Shown: one piece after another, positions 34,455 through 46,671 of the stretch
How positions within the stretch are numbered: the first letter of the stretch is position 1
Layout: each line of letters begins with the position of its first letter
Source of the DNA: Chamaecrista fasciculata
Lineage: Eukaryota > Streptophyta > Magnoliopsida > Fabales > Fabaceae
Direction of reading: 5' to 3'
Assembly (NCBI GenBank): GCA_003254925.1
Contig: QANZ01026488.1
Location: forward strand, 27,435-91,434
DNA length: 64,000 nucleotides
Notes under the pieces: model-generated
The model's input: the letters and a program-made list of their open reading frames with translations, nothing else
The model's database searches: none
What the model was told of the DNA's origin: nothing
Position numbers and translations under genes: made by a program

Positions 34455-35100
34455 TAGGGGTGAGTGCGGGTTGGGTTGGCCGGGTTGAGGAAAAATCTCA
34501 GCCCAACCCGCACATCAATCTGCGGGTTTGGTTGGGTTTTATAATTTTTGTAACTCAACCCGAACCAACCCAACCCACAGAGTTGCGGATTGAGTTTGGT
34601 TGAACCTGCGGGTTGAGTTTGTAATTTATTTTTTATAATTTTCATAACAAAAAATATTATTATAAATTTGTGAACAGTGAATAAAAAAACTTACACATAA
34701 AACAAGTTAAAAAAAACATTGTTATATATATATAAATATAAATCAATTAAAATATACTTCATAACATATGTAAATGTAATACATATATGTAATTATGTAA
34801 ATTTTAAAATCAAAATATCTTATTTATAAAGAACTAATAATATAAATACATAAGAAAACATGCAAAGTTTATAAAAAAATACATAAACATATATAAAAGA
34901 TAAATTTAAAAATAAAAAAAATATATGCGGGCTCGCGGGTTGGGTTGGGTTGAGAAACTACGAATCCACAACCCAACCCACATGTGCGGGTTAGAAATTT
35001 TGAGCCTAAATCAACCCGCGAACCCGAATCAACCCAACCCATAACTACAAGTTGGGTTGATTTTTGCGGGCTCGAGATGACGAGTTCATTTGCTCACCCG
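34455..35100. mobile_element. Fold-back non-autonomous DNA element, 'gcgggttgggttg' family
   Basis: Ends TAGGGGTGAGTGCGGG and (mirrored) CGGGTGAGCAAATGAA. Each arm is packed with 'gggttgggttg'/'caacccaaccc' units around an AT-rich centre. A 10-bp direct repeat taatgtctat lies at 34445-34454 and 35101-35110. The TAGGGGTGAGC-type end resembles hAT elements, although hAT usually makes 8-bp repeats. Related elements: about 54690-55349 and 63841 to the window end. Confidence 0.75.
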
Positions 35101-35247
35101 TAATGTCTATCCCTCAATTTAGGTTCAGTTTCAATTTTGTTGTTAACTTCCATTAGTTATATCTGAATCATTTAACTTGAAAAAAATAAAATTTTTAATT
35201 TATAATACTATTAATTTATTCAACAAAAAGTGCCGAATTTTTAAGAC

Positions 35248-35249
35248 TT

Positions 35250-35284
<35 letters not shown>

Positions 35285-35287
35285 TTA
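35248..35287. repeat. (TTTA)n microsatellite
   Basis: About ten TTTA units. Confidence 0.95.
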
Positions 35288-35450
35288 TACATATATAACT
35301 AATTGATCAATAATGTTATTAATATTTTTGTATTAAAAATATTAATCATGGTTCATAACCTAAATATATTGGAAGAATTTTAACTATTTATACTCAATTT
35401 GAATGAGATTAATTTTCGCTTAGACGATTATATGAAAAAAAATTCTTTGT

Positions 35451-36060
35451 TAAATAAAGTAATAATATATCTTCTTTCTCATGAGAGTCGAGTTCTCTCT
35501 CAAACCCCTCCTCATGAGGGACCACCTCTCTCTTTCATGAGAGATTGCACCCTATTTCATATTAGGGTTATCGGCGGTGCCTCCGAGCTTTGGCCTTCTG
35601 CGGCGGTGCTCTTTTTGCGGTGATGGTTTTCAAGTTTATGTGTTTTTCGGCGGTTGTCCTTTTCATATCTTTGTGCTCTCTACTCGTATTCGTGTGTTTT
35701 CTGTTGTGGGTTATGTGGCGGCGACGTTTTGGATCTGGGATCCCACAACGTCGATCTGGTCTGGTTTTTTTTTTGTGTTTCTTGTTTTTTAGATGATTGT
35801 AGCTTTAGTTGGATCCCTAGATTCGTTAACTTGGCAGCTGGTTGTCTTGCCAATTTGTCTGACACGAAGATGGGTCCTCTTGGATGGGTTGCAAACCCCC
35901 CACCTTCGTCAGTTGATGTTTTGTTTAGTGTTGTTGTTGATGCTAGGGAGGGATTGAATTATTTTGCTGTGTTTTTATTTATACTGTGCTTGGTTTTGCC
36001 TTACTTTTGAATGAATTATATTTCAGGAAAAAAAAAACAAAATAAATAAAGTAATAATAT
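35451..36060 (+). mobile_element. Poly-A retro-insert with 18-bp target duplication (insert 35469-36042)
   Basis: 'taaataaagtaataatat' occurs at 35451-35468 and 36043-36060. The 574-bp insert starts 'cttctttctcatgagag' and ends 'tgaatgaattatatttcagg' plus A's. That tail resembles the end of the minus-strand insert at 47412-47533 ('gaatgaagtttttcag' plus A's), which suggests one LINE-type family. The 5' half is GC-rich (ggcggtgc) and has overlapping hydrophobic frames, without a reverse transcriptase. Probably an internally deleted LINE derivative. Confidence 0.82.
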
Positions 36061-36539
36061 TTGGGATTAAGAAATTTTTGATCAAATTCTTTTTTAAAAA
36101 TGAGGGACTATAATAAAATAAATGAAATTTAAAAAATAAAATTAAAGCTTAAACTTAAGTTAAAAGATTAAAAGCAGACTTTAACATTTATAACATAATA
36201 ATAATAATTTGTGTTAAAAAATTCACAAACCCTTCGCTTTGTTATTTTCATATCTCACTGACATAATCATTTTATAAAATCATTTTTTTCCAAATGTTAT
36301 AGAATTATTTTAGTAAAAAAAAAAATAAAAATTATTATCACTGAAGGAAAAAAAAAAAGAATCTCAAAATTTCAGCACTTACTGAAATATGGGGGCAAAA
36401 TTTGTTTTCTCCGGAATTAAAATACAAATATAATTACATTTATTTTAGAATAACAACAAGCGCGCACGCACGCATATACGTAGCAGAGACTACAGCTTTG
36501 CCGCATTAAGAGATTAAAAGATAAATATAAAAAAATAAA

Positions 36540-36952
36540 GTCATATTACAAATTTAGTCCCATATCTTTTACTGAGTTTCCAATTTGATCCTATATATTT
36601 TTTTGTTGCACATTTGGTGTCATATTTTGCAAAAGGTCTCAATTTGGTCTCATGTCATTTTTGATCCCATATCTTTTGGTCAAATTGTAGACTTGGTCTC
36701 ATATCTTTGCAAAAAGATAACCTAGAGATTGATCCTTTTACAAATATATGAGACCACTTTTGCATTTGACCAAAAAATATAAGACCAATTCTGCAATTGA
36801 TCCAAATATATGAGACCAAATATGTAACAAAAAAAAATATGAGACTAAATTGGGAACTAAGCCAAAGATATGAGACTAAAAGTGCAGGAAAAAAATTATA
36901 GGACCAAATTGGGAACTGAGAAACAATATGGGACCAAATTTACACTTTGACC
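36540..36952. mobile_element. Fold-back Mutator-type MITE upstream of the epimerase gene
   Basis: 413 bp from gtcatattacaaatttagtc to its mirrored end aaatttacactttgacc. 9-bp target duplication aaaaataaa at 36531-36539 and 36953-36961. It ends 208 bp before the ATG of the epimerase gene, so it sits in the promoter or leader. Confidence 0.85.
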
Positions 36953-37160
36953 AAAAATAAATAATGGGAAAAAGAGCAGAAGAAAAGTTAAAAAAGAAAA
37001 AGAAAATATGGAATAGAGGTTGCAGTTGCAGAGTGAGAGGATCTCGGATGGTTGTCTAAGAGGATTGCATACATAATTTGAAAATCGCATCGCATGGTGG
37101 TGGTGAAGGTGAAGTAAGAGCAAGTGGTAGTGGTAGCTTAATTTCAAGCAACAAGTAGCT

Positions 37161-40100
37161 ATGACCACCGAAAAGGATTCTTCATCACTTCCAAATCCAA
37201 TTTCACCTTCTTCATCTTCATCTTTTGAGCTCTCCAAGGGCGTCAATGGCCTCGATAAGCTCATTCTTCGCGACTCCCGAGGAAGCTCCGCTGAGGTCCT
37301 CTTCCTCCTCCTTCTTTTTTATCTCTCTCTCTCTCTCTGTGTATGTATATGTTTTGTCTGTTTCTGTGATATCTGCATCTGCTCAATTTCATGTCTGATT
37401 TGAAGCAGTATTGATTGATCCGATGCTTGATTTCGCTCTCTTCTCTGGATTCGTGTTCAATCCTTTAGATTTCCGGTTGTGTATTGTCATTTTTGGTTTT
37501 GATATGTGCGCCATTCTCAGTTGGAGTACTGATCTCGTGAGTTTGTTAGGATCAAGATAAATCTTGATGATAACACGTCATTATAGTGGTCCAGTGCTTC
37601 TAATCGAACTATCAACTGATTTTCTCAATTGCTTATCTGTATTGGAGTTAGTCTGTGTGATTTTGTGTTCTTGGAAATTGTTGGTCTATTCCTTGTTCTT
37701 TTGGCACTTTAATTTGGATGCATGAAAACACTTGTGCACCTTCTGCTAATGCTGACTGTGGTGTATTTTCATTTGTTTCTTGGTGATTTTCAGGTTTATC
37801 TGTACGGTGGTCATGTGACGTCTTGGAAGAATGACCACGGGGAGGAGTTGCTTTTCCTGAGTAGTAAGGTACAATATATGGCAATTCTATGTTTCATTAT
37901 TTAGCATATAAACTTTTAGATGATCTCCTTTCTTTCACAAAAAGAAAAAGTTTAATATCAATATCTCAGTGCTGCAAAAAGGTTGTAATCTAATACTTTA
38001 GATCTCATTATCTCAGTGAGGTTGTGAACTTTCAGTTTTCCCTACTCCGAGCATCTTCAGTCTGAATATTTACATAAAATGATCTACGGGAGAATATTTT
38101 CTGGCTACAATATTATTAAATGCTGTCACTTCACTTTGCAAATGTGATGCTCTTATTTATCTAATCTCTGAAAGATCTCATATGCTGGCCATCATTTGAT
38201 GCAAGCTGTTCTATGAGAATGATGGAAATGGTAACATGATAAGCTTGGAAATTGTTTGCTAAGACTGAATATCAGCTCGCAGCTACTTCTCTGGTAAGGA
38301 GCTGGTGCTATGCCATGTGCCATTTATCAATGGCAGTTTGCATTTTTTTCTGATTAATCGCAAACTCTTACATTCATTTCTGTTTCAATTAGCTATATAA
38401 GGTCATACTTGTGGTTTTAAGCTTCAGCCATGTCTCAGAAAATAAATAATATGTTCTAGCATTGTTCCATTGTGATGTTTTCCTTCACATTTTCTTTCGC
38501 TATTGAACTCTCTCCCTCTCACCTTCTGCGTTTCCCATGTTCTTTTGAATGATTGTTTTTCTTCATGTTCGTATTTGTCTCGTATGGTGGCATTTTAGTT
38601 TTTTCATGAAATGCCTTTTATCTCATCTGTTTCCAAAATATATGTAATTTGATTGTGATGTGCTTGTGTCATTTCTAAATTAATGTCTAATCTCACCCAA
38701 CTATGTCCCTTGAAATTTAATATTCTGGTTGTTGTCTATCATATTGAGCAGTATTGTAGAATTTGGAGCCACTAGATTCCTACAGATTGTGTGCCAACAT
38801 CCAGATAAATTTCTTTTTGACTGGCATCCTAGGTAGATAAATAGACTCTATTAGGAATTGTTCAAGTTTCTATCTCTTGATGGATGTTCCTTGTGCAGGC
38901 TATATTTAAGCCTCCGAAGGCTATTCGTGGAGGAATTCCAATATGCTTTCCTCAAGTATGTACTTCTTCAAATATTTATTTCCCATAAATGCTTTTGTCG
39001 TGATATTTCCATCTCAGAAGGAGAAAAAGCTAGAGTCAAATAGAGAGAAGGGGTAAAAGAGATCACATGAAAAAGTATTAATAGATCATGTACTAATGAA
39101 ACTTAAGCTCCGAAATAAATTAAATGTTTCCATTGTAAAGATAAATAAGTCTTTATTTGTCATGATTCTACAGAAACAAGAAATGCTAATATCATATTTA
39201 GATTAATCTTATTTGAAAGTCAAGCTTTGTCTGTGGTAAGACACCCAGTTAATTGTTGTTAGAAGATAGGACAGTGGCTAGAACCCTCCTTGTACCAGGC
39301 TGAGGTCACTGGTTTGGAAACATTTGTTACAACACAAATATTTGTATCTGCAATTATATTGAAATTTTTAATAATAATTGCTATGTTATAATGTGTAATG
39401 TGTAATGTGTCATGTGTAAATCCCCTTCCTAAAGTTGCTTTGTTGTGATCACATGTTCAAGAAAATTTGCACTTAATTGCAGTTTGGAAGCCACGGTACA
39501 CTTGAGCAACATGGATTTGCTAGAAACCGATTCTGGGCCATTGACAATGACCCTCCTCCTTTTCCAACAACAACAAGTGCCTCCAATAAAGCTTTTGTTG
39601 ATTTGATCCTTAAACCATCAGAGGAAGACATGAAGATCTGGCCTCACAGGTATATATTGCGTGGAGACTTTCAACACTACGTGATCTATAATCAAGAGAA
39701 CCTGGTTTTTACTTTTTTTCTTTTCACTTATTTATCGTTTGGATTTTTAACTATATTCATTCTGATAGTAAATGTCTTTCTCTTTGGACATAGTTTTGAA
39801 TACCGTCTTAGGGTAGCCTTGGGACCTGGAGGAGATTTGATGTTGACATCTCGGATTAGGAATACAAATGCTGACGGGAAGCCATTTTCGTTCACATTTG
39901 CTTATCATACATATTTCTCTGTGTCAGACATAAGGTAGGTGAAGTGTTCTAAACATGTTTGTCTCACTCTTTAATATCACAATTTTTCTTTTTCTAAAAC
40001 TTAATGTGTCAAATTTAGCAATTCACTGTCTCTTTGTTTGTCACCTTGGTTTGTCCTTCTGAAAGAAGATTCTCAACTAGTATTGTAACAAACTTAAAAT

Positions 40101-42820
40101 TATTAGGCCATTTTAGGTGTTCAGAATGCTGGTCGAAGTGCTTGTCTTTTGCGATTTTTGCTTTCTTGAACTATCTCTCCTTTGTTTTTGTCCTTCTCTG
40201 TCTCTTGAAAGTAACTTTTGATCGAGGCAGTGCAAGATCCTTAGAGTTAAAACATGAAGAAAACTGTCATTTTATAGCCTGGTTGAATGCTTGTTTTCCT
40301 GACTGAACATGTGAAATCTGTTCTTAGAAATTTTTTTAGACCTCTTTTTAGTATTAAAATGTGAAAGTTAGTATTATGGTTCAACTTGCTATATCTTTAT
40401 TTAAATAAAGTTCCAGAGTGTGGATATGCATATTTGAGTGCATATGCATACTTTAAAAGTGTGCTGATGTCAGAATAATTTGCATCTGTTGTTTCTAAGG
40501 TTGAATTTGCGGCATGGAGATCCTATTTTTTGTTTTTTTGGCCTGAGCATGGAGATCCTATTGATTTGTCCATGATTATCTTTAGTCATATAGGAAAAAA
40601 AAATATGCTTTGGTTATATATCAATTTTTACGTCATTGAATTACTTTTGTGTGTTATCTGTTGTTGAGTTGCATCTAACTAGTCCATTTGCTTGTATTCA
40701 GTGAAGTTCGGGTTGAGGGATTAGAGACACTGGATTATCTTGACAACTTGCAGAACAAGGAGCGTTTTACTGAACAGGGTGATGCTTTAACGTTTGAATC
40801 TGAAGTAAGTTTGGTTTTTTCCCTTCTGCAAGGATTAAAAGATTCAAAAGTGAGTGCTATTTAGTACTGTTCACTCACAGAAGCAATCAAGTGTTCGCTT
40901 CTTCCCTTTTATCTTCTCTAAAATTTGGGTAAAACAGAACCACTTGTGGCAAGAGCGCTGGGCAGTGGGCACCACAACCCTGTTCCCACTAATTTTTTTT
41001 TTTAATCATATCTTGTATAGTTGTATTCTCCTTTTCAACTTTTCTCTCCTTTGCTTTTGCTATAAATGGGTTGACCATTGCCCAATATTTAGTGTCTTAT
41101 GTACCCATTCTATATCTGTGTATAAGCGTATTGGTAGTTGGCTGCAGCCAACCTACAAATATTACTATCCTTTTAATTTTTAAAAGAGATTTTTTTTTGT
41201 GTATATCTGTGCCCACTTTGCATCTAGATCTGAGGATATTGACCACGTTATACAGCAAATCCTGATTTAATAACTTTTCTTAGGGTTTAATGAGTTTAAA
41301 TTGATGGTTTAGTTTTTCCTGGTGTGGTAGGTGGACAAGATATATCTCAGCACTCCTACAAAGATTGCAATTCTTGATCATGAGAAAAAGAGAACATTTG
41401 TGTTACGTAAAGATGGACTTCCTGATGCTGGTGAGTATTATCAAGTTCATCTTTATTAATAGAGAAAAAGAGTAATCTGAATGGAATCATTGATCGGCTT
41501 GACTAGGCATCTTGCATTCTTGTGTCTCTATTATTAATCAAAAGCTATGTCATACATAAGGCAGTACAACCTGTAAAAGCCCAACCTACTAGTATAATCA
41601 ACACACTTATTTTAACCTAATCCTCACACAGTCATACTAATCTAGCACTACCCCTTAAGTTGAAAATTGTTCAGACTTTAGCCTTCTACAAACAAATCTC
41701 AATTTTAATAAAAGAAAAATATATCCAGATTTGGAAACTTAAACACCTAGACAAAGCACCACAACTCGAACAGTTGCACAATTGGAAGAAATTTGGAGAA
41801 ATATGGGGAAATTTGGGATGTCAAATTGAACTTGGGGAGTGTAGGGCACAATCTTAAGGAGGGTTGGAGATTTTGATGTGAAGTTAAGAGAAATTTGGAG
41901 ATAACTGGGAATCATATAGGTTGATCATTGATTGCGAAAGATGATTTTGCTGTCATTAGTACTTTAGAAGGGTCAAATTGGGATGAGATCAAACTCTGGA
42001 GTTTTAAAATGATATGGAAAAAATTTATGGAGTACCAAATGGATGCACAACACCATTCTTCAAAGACCAAGCTATGGTTTTCTCTCAATATTTTACTGTA
42101 CTTTAGAGATAATCAAATAGAGAAGGGCGTGATGAAAGAGTTAGTTTTCCTAGTAAAGCCTAGCTTATAGAACTTGAACTGCTTTCCATTATCTTCTCTG
42201 CAATATCTCTTTCAAATGCGTCAAGTTTTTCTAAGTAACAATGTTGTTAAGTGCCTATTCTCAGAAGACACTGCCGACTTAAGTTAGTGATGGCAGTTTT
42301 ACAACTGAACCTAAATACATTTGGATGTCACGATTTGAATTGTTTGAGCTTGAGTTGTAGTTTTTCAAAGGCAGGTTTCTAAATGCTGCCAGTATTAACT
42401 ATCCTTGGACCAGAGGCCCAGAGTTGATAGCTCCATCTGACACAACTCTGCTGTTTTCATTAACAATTGAATTGTATCCTCCCACATTGAAGAATCATAA
42501 TTAGTTAAAAATATAGTTTGTTTTTGAGTTTGAACTCTAAAATGACTATTTTCCCACTAAAGTGGGCCGTCCAAATAATTTTTTTTTCGTCTCTTATTTG
42601 TGCAGTGGTGTGGAACCCTTGGGATAAGAAAGCAAAAGCCATGGCTGATTTTGGGGATGATGAATATAAGCATATGCTTTGTGTAGAGGCTGCTGCTATT
42701 GAAAAATCTATCACTTTAAAACCTGGTGAAGAATGGAGAGGAAGATTAGAGCTTTCTGCTGTTCCTTCTAGTTATTGTAGTGGGCAACTTGATCCTCGAC
42801 GAGTTCTTCAGGGCATCTGA
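37161..42820 (+). CDS. Glucose-6-phosphate 1-epimerase-like (aldose 1-epimerase family), 8 exons
   Basis: Exons 37161-37295, 37794-37868, 38899-38955, 39483-39649, 39794-39934, 40702-40804, 41331-41430, 42606-42820 join in frame to 330 aa. The family (YeaD-like branch of aldose 1-epimerases) interconverts the alpha and beta forms of hexose-6-phosphates. Visible hallmarks: GGHVTSWKN and the RGGIPICFPQFG loop, H99 in QHGFARNRFW, the catalytic-type H183 in FAYHTYF, and E287 in MLCVEAA, which takes the base role in relatives. A Ser-rich N-terminus (residues 1-23) precedes the conserved fold; whether it is a targeting peptide is unclear. The start is the first ATG in frame, with Thr-Thr-Glu after it. 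Introns are all GT-AG; one ends near a micro-insert (40512-40562). Confidence 0.93.
40512..40562 (-). mobile_element. Micro-retroposon in epimerase intron: 19-bp insert, 16-bp target duplication
   Basis: 'gcatggagatcctatt' occurs at 40512-40527 and 40547-40562. The insert ends ggcctga after a T-run, i.e. tcaggcc plus A's on the minus strand, the same tail as at 29320-29334. Confidence 0.82.
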
Positions 42821-43874
42821 AAGATCCATTGCTATGTCCTGTACAGGTAATAGTGGCTGATTGGTAAATTCCAAGACTGTCTTGTAACATTACATTGTTA
42901 ATGAATCACAAAACCTTTGCATGTACATTGCCTTGCCTGAATATTTTAAGAATAAATTTTGATTCTTGTTCTTCATCTTCATTCTGTGGCATGGTTCTTT
43001 ATGTACCATGAAACTACAAAAAAATACTTACAGATACAATTTGATAATGCCAGTTTATTTTCAGTCAAGTCTAATTCATTTTTACATGATGATCCATATT
43101 GAAAAATGTTTCATATAAAATTTAGCTCTCATTATTCAATCTTGTTTCTGATAAAGTATCTAATGTGTCAGCTACTGATGAATCTATCCTTTTCTCTGGT
43201 GTTAATCAGATTCCTCACAACTCAGTTGTCCTCTCAGTGTTAAGGTGCTGATTCTTTTTAATGTTTCACTTATTTCTTTGGATAGATTTATTCTGCAGGT
43301 AGCTTGTTGGAACACTAATGGATCATGACAGGAATGCGTCTCCTGGTATTTTCCCCTTTAATGTTTCATTTTCAACCTGTTTTGGATGGATGAACACAAA
43401 TGGTGAATATCATTTTGTTAAATAATATTTTGCCTGTAATGGATGATAATTAAGTTTGGTCATGGTGAACTGGAAGTCTAGAACAAAGAATATAATAGAT
43501 TAGTCCTCGGTAGTTGTCATGGCAGATTGGAATTACAGCCTACAAATTCAACAGATTTTCATGTTGAATTGAATGGCCCACAAGGATTACTTTTTGAATC
43601 CTCATAGTTTGTTTGGTTTTTGGACCCCCATAAAATTGTTGATTCCTAAATGTCGTAAGCTACCGAGTTATTATTCCTTGAAGCATATATCGTAATACAT
43701 GAGAGTTCATTCAAGAGAATAATGGTTGACTAGTTATATGAATCACTTCAGGGTTATCTTGTTATATGATTATTTTATTATTAGTTTGCTACCTTTTTTC
43801 TGCTGATTCGATTGTCAATCATGTTATGTTCAACATCTGATAGGTTTAGAAGTTGACAATTTCTGTAGTGAATC
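42821..43874 (+). other. 3' UTR and flank of the epimerase gene
   Basis: An 'aataaa'-type signal lies near 42951, followed by sequence without recognisable genes. Confidence 0.35.
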
Positions 43875-44369
43875 ACTTAGTATCAACTTTCTTTTTTTTT
43901 TTTTTTTGGTAAATTACACTTTGGTACTCTGTGGTTTGACCCTATTTCACTTTGGTACCCTGTGGTTTGAAACATGACACTTTGGTACCATGTGGTATTC
44001 TCCATTAACACTTTGGTACCCTTTGGAGCTATTTTGTAATTTTAACCATAACAAATTTTGCAAAAAGTACATATTGACCCCAATTTTTTTTAAAGTTTTC
44101 ATTTTAGTCCCTAGATAATATGTATCCAGCGACCTATTTGTAATTTTTTAAAATTTTTTGGGGTCATTATGTAATTTTTGCAAAATTTACTATGGTTAAA
44201 GTTACAAAATAGCTCCAAAGGGTACCAAAATGTTAATGAGGAATACCACAGGGTACCAAAGTGTCATGTTTCAAACCACAGGGTATCAAAGTGAAATAGG
44301 GTCAAACCACAGGGTACCAAAGTGTAATTTGCCCTTTTTTTTTTTGGCCGAACTTAGTATCAACTTTCT
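43875..44369 (-). mobile_element. Poly-T micro-retroposon later split by a Mutator-type MITE
   Basis: 'acttagtatcaactttct' (18 bp) occurs at 43875-43892 and 44352-44369. The insert is a T-run, a 'ggtaccctgtggtttga' MITE (about 43908-44334) and another T-run ending ggccga. Removing the MITE leaves T's plus ggccga, the same form as the other micro-inserts. The MITE's 9-bp target would be all T. Confidence 0.8.
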
Positions 44370-45228
44370 AATTTAGTTAATTTAAATAATGTATGGGGTT
44401 AATGTATATACTAGTTTTTCTTATATAATTATTGGACTTTTTTTGGTTAACTTTAAACATGGAAAACTAAGTTAAAAAATTCTTGTTATACTTTTTTTTT
44501 CATATGCCTTGAAATAAACTGCCTTTATCATTTTTTTTTTAAAAAAAATAGGTGATTATGGGCATGGCTTAATTGAACTTAAAGCAATAATTTAAAAAAT
44601 GAATTAGTGATTCAAATGGAAAGATTGGAAGGTTACAGATGAAATACTTTCATACAAAATAAGGTCCATGATTCAACCTACTAGACCTATAAGGTTTTAA
44701 AACCTATAAACATGCACTTCACAAAAAAAAGAATTGTGTAATGACACATGAAAAGTAATTACACTATATATATTTTACACATTACAAGCCAACTGAATTG
44801 TTCTGAAATTAAGCCCATTTTCGCGTAAAACAATTATATTTTTATACTTTCTTATTTCTCATATAAAACTAACTCTGCATTCTTCTTCTAAGGAGTGACA
44901 ATGAAATGGTGATAAGGTTCGTTGACCATCATGCAATTCTAAATTTTCTTTTCAGTTATCATCCTGATTATTTAGCTTCAAATTCTCACAGCTGTGTTAA
45001 TTTAGATGCGACAATAATTGCCTCGTAATAACTTAACTATGAAGTCAAATCATAATCGAATTTGAACCATGACTCTTGCACGTATGCTTTACATTGATTT
45101 AAAGAAATATAATTGTGTCCTTGCAAATATTGTCTATAGCTTTTAACCTAAGAATAAACATTTGAACCAACATTTCAAAATGTCGAGCGTGTAAAAAATG
45201 GAAAATGGATTGATATTACCTCATGTCT
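44370..45228. other. AT-rich intergenic sequence; no gene recognised
   Basis: No long open frames and no clear repeats. Confidence 0.3.
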
Positions 45229-45231
45229 AAG

Positions 45232-46006
45232 GTTGTCAAATTCGAGAGTTTAAGTAAACTTGTAAAGAGGCGGTAAGCTCGGATCGTAAACTCGCCAAGT
45301 TTACCAAAGTATGTAGGATAAAATTTATACCTATATATCATTTACTTTAAGTGTAAAATTAAATTAAAGTAAACACAAATATGACATAATACAACACTAT
45401 TCTTCAAAATTCAAAGTCATAAACTCATTATCTTATCCAAGTGTAAATTTGGTCCCATATTTTTTGCTCAGTTTCCAATTTGGTCATATATATTTTTTTG
45501 TTGCACTTTTGGTCTCATATCTTTACAAAAGGTCTCTATTTGGTCCTATATCTTTTGGTTAAGTTGTAGAATTAGTCCCATATATTTGCAAAAGGATCAA
45601 TCATTAGTTGATTCGTTTACAAAGATATAGGACCACTTATGCACTTGACCCAAAGATATATGACTAATTTTGTGATTGACCCAAAGATTTGAGACCAAAT
45701 TTGAAACAAAAAAAAATATCAGACTAAATTGGGATCTGACCCAAAGATATGAAACCAAAATTGCAACAAAAAAATATTTGGGACCAAATTGAGAACTGAG
45801 CAAAAGATATAGGACAAAATTTAAATTTTGGCAAAAAATTTAGCACTTTGATGTGAACTTGCCGAGTTTAAGATAAACTCACGAGTTTACGATTTTGCTA
45901 CGAGTTTACCCGAGTTCAGGTCATTTCCGAGTTTGTGACGAGTTTGCTCGAAATTAGGGGTAAACTCGGCGAGTTTACGAGTTTAAACTCGAGTTTGACA
46001 ACCATG
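45232..46006. mobile_element. hAT-like non-autonomous element with a nested fold-back MITE
   Basis: Left end 'aaggttgtcaaattcgagag' and mirrored right end 'ctcgagtttgacaaccat'. Sub-terminal 'gagtttac'/'gtaaactc' motifs cluster at both sides. The centre (about 45435-45836) is a 'ggtccc/gggacc' hairpin of the 36540 type. No transposase. Confidence 0.65.
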
Positions 46007-46093
46007 CTCATGCACCAGCAAGACCGATGATAAACTTTTGAGTTTTGAGTAAATATACAATTTGGTTTCTAAATTAAAAAGTTATATGTACTA

Positions 46094-46262
46094 ACAAGGG
46101 GTTAGTCTAAGTGATAAGCGGTTTAGTATCACTTAAGCAAGGTCCTAGGTTTAAGACATTGTAAATATAATTACTCTTGTTAGAAGACTTTCCCATCATA
46201 CTCAAGTGAGCAATGTGAGTTGAGTCCGGATTAGTTAGGACAAAGCTTTGAAAATTTTTTTT
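46094..46262 (+). mobile_element. tRNA-derived SINE-like element
   Basis: 'ttagtctaagtgataagcgg' resembles a tRNA A-box, and 'ggtcctaggtttaagac' about 40 bp later resembles a B-box. The 3' part ('gagttgagtccggattagttaggacaaagc') is the sort of tail seen in plant SINEs. The target repeats are not clear. Confidence 0.55.
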
Positions 46263-46670
46263 GGCGAGCAACCAAAAATATTATATATAAATTTACAACT
46301 CAATTTTTAAAAATATAATTTATATATACGCTTTAGTTAAAATTGTGAAAGCAAAACAATTTAATCCATTAAGCATATTTTAGAGAGACTAACCTATAGG
46401 AACAAAATAATTAAAATCTGTTGGTTCCATAATTTTTAAAGATTGAAAAGTATAAATTTGACTTTCAGAAATTATACAATTAACTTGTGTATATTTCATA
46501 AACCAATTTACATGTACTCACAAAAAAGAAAAAATAACCACTATATTTTTTTACGTAAATGATATGACATTTGCATATTAAGCAGTAAGAAAATTGGACT
46601 CGTATATTAAAGAGCTGGATATTAATTTCTAAAAACGGCTCATAAGTAACAATCAATCATAGTGCAAAAA
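46263..46670. other. AT-rich spacer; no feature recognised
   Basis: No gene or repeat ends seen. Confidence 0.3.
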
Positions 46671-46671
46671 A

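Noticed and set aside
35399-36010. Overlapping Cys/Phe-rich frames
   Set aside because: They belong to an A-tailed retro-insert with an 18-bp target duplication; no conserved domain.
41655-42170. Frames in the last epimerase intron
   Set aside because: They lie between well-supported exons and have no similarity; probably chance or old repeat.
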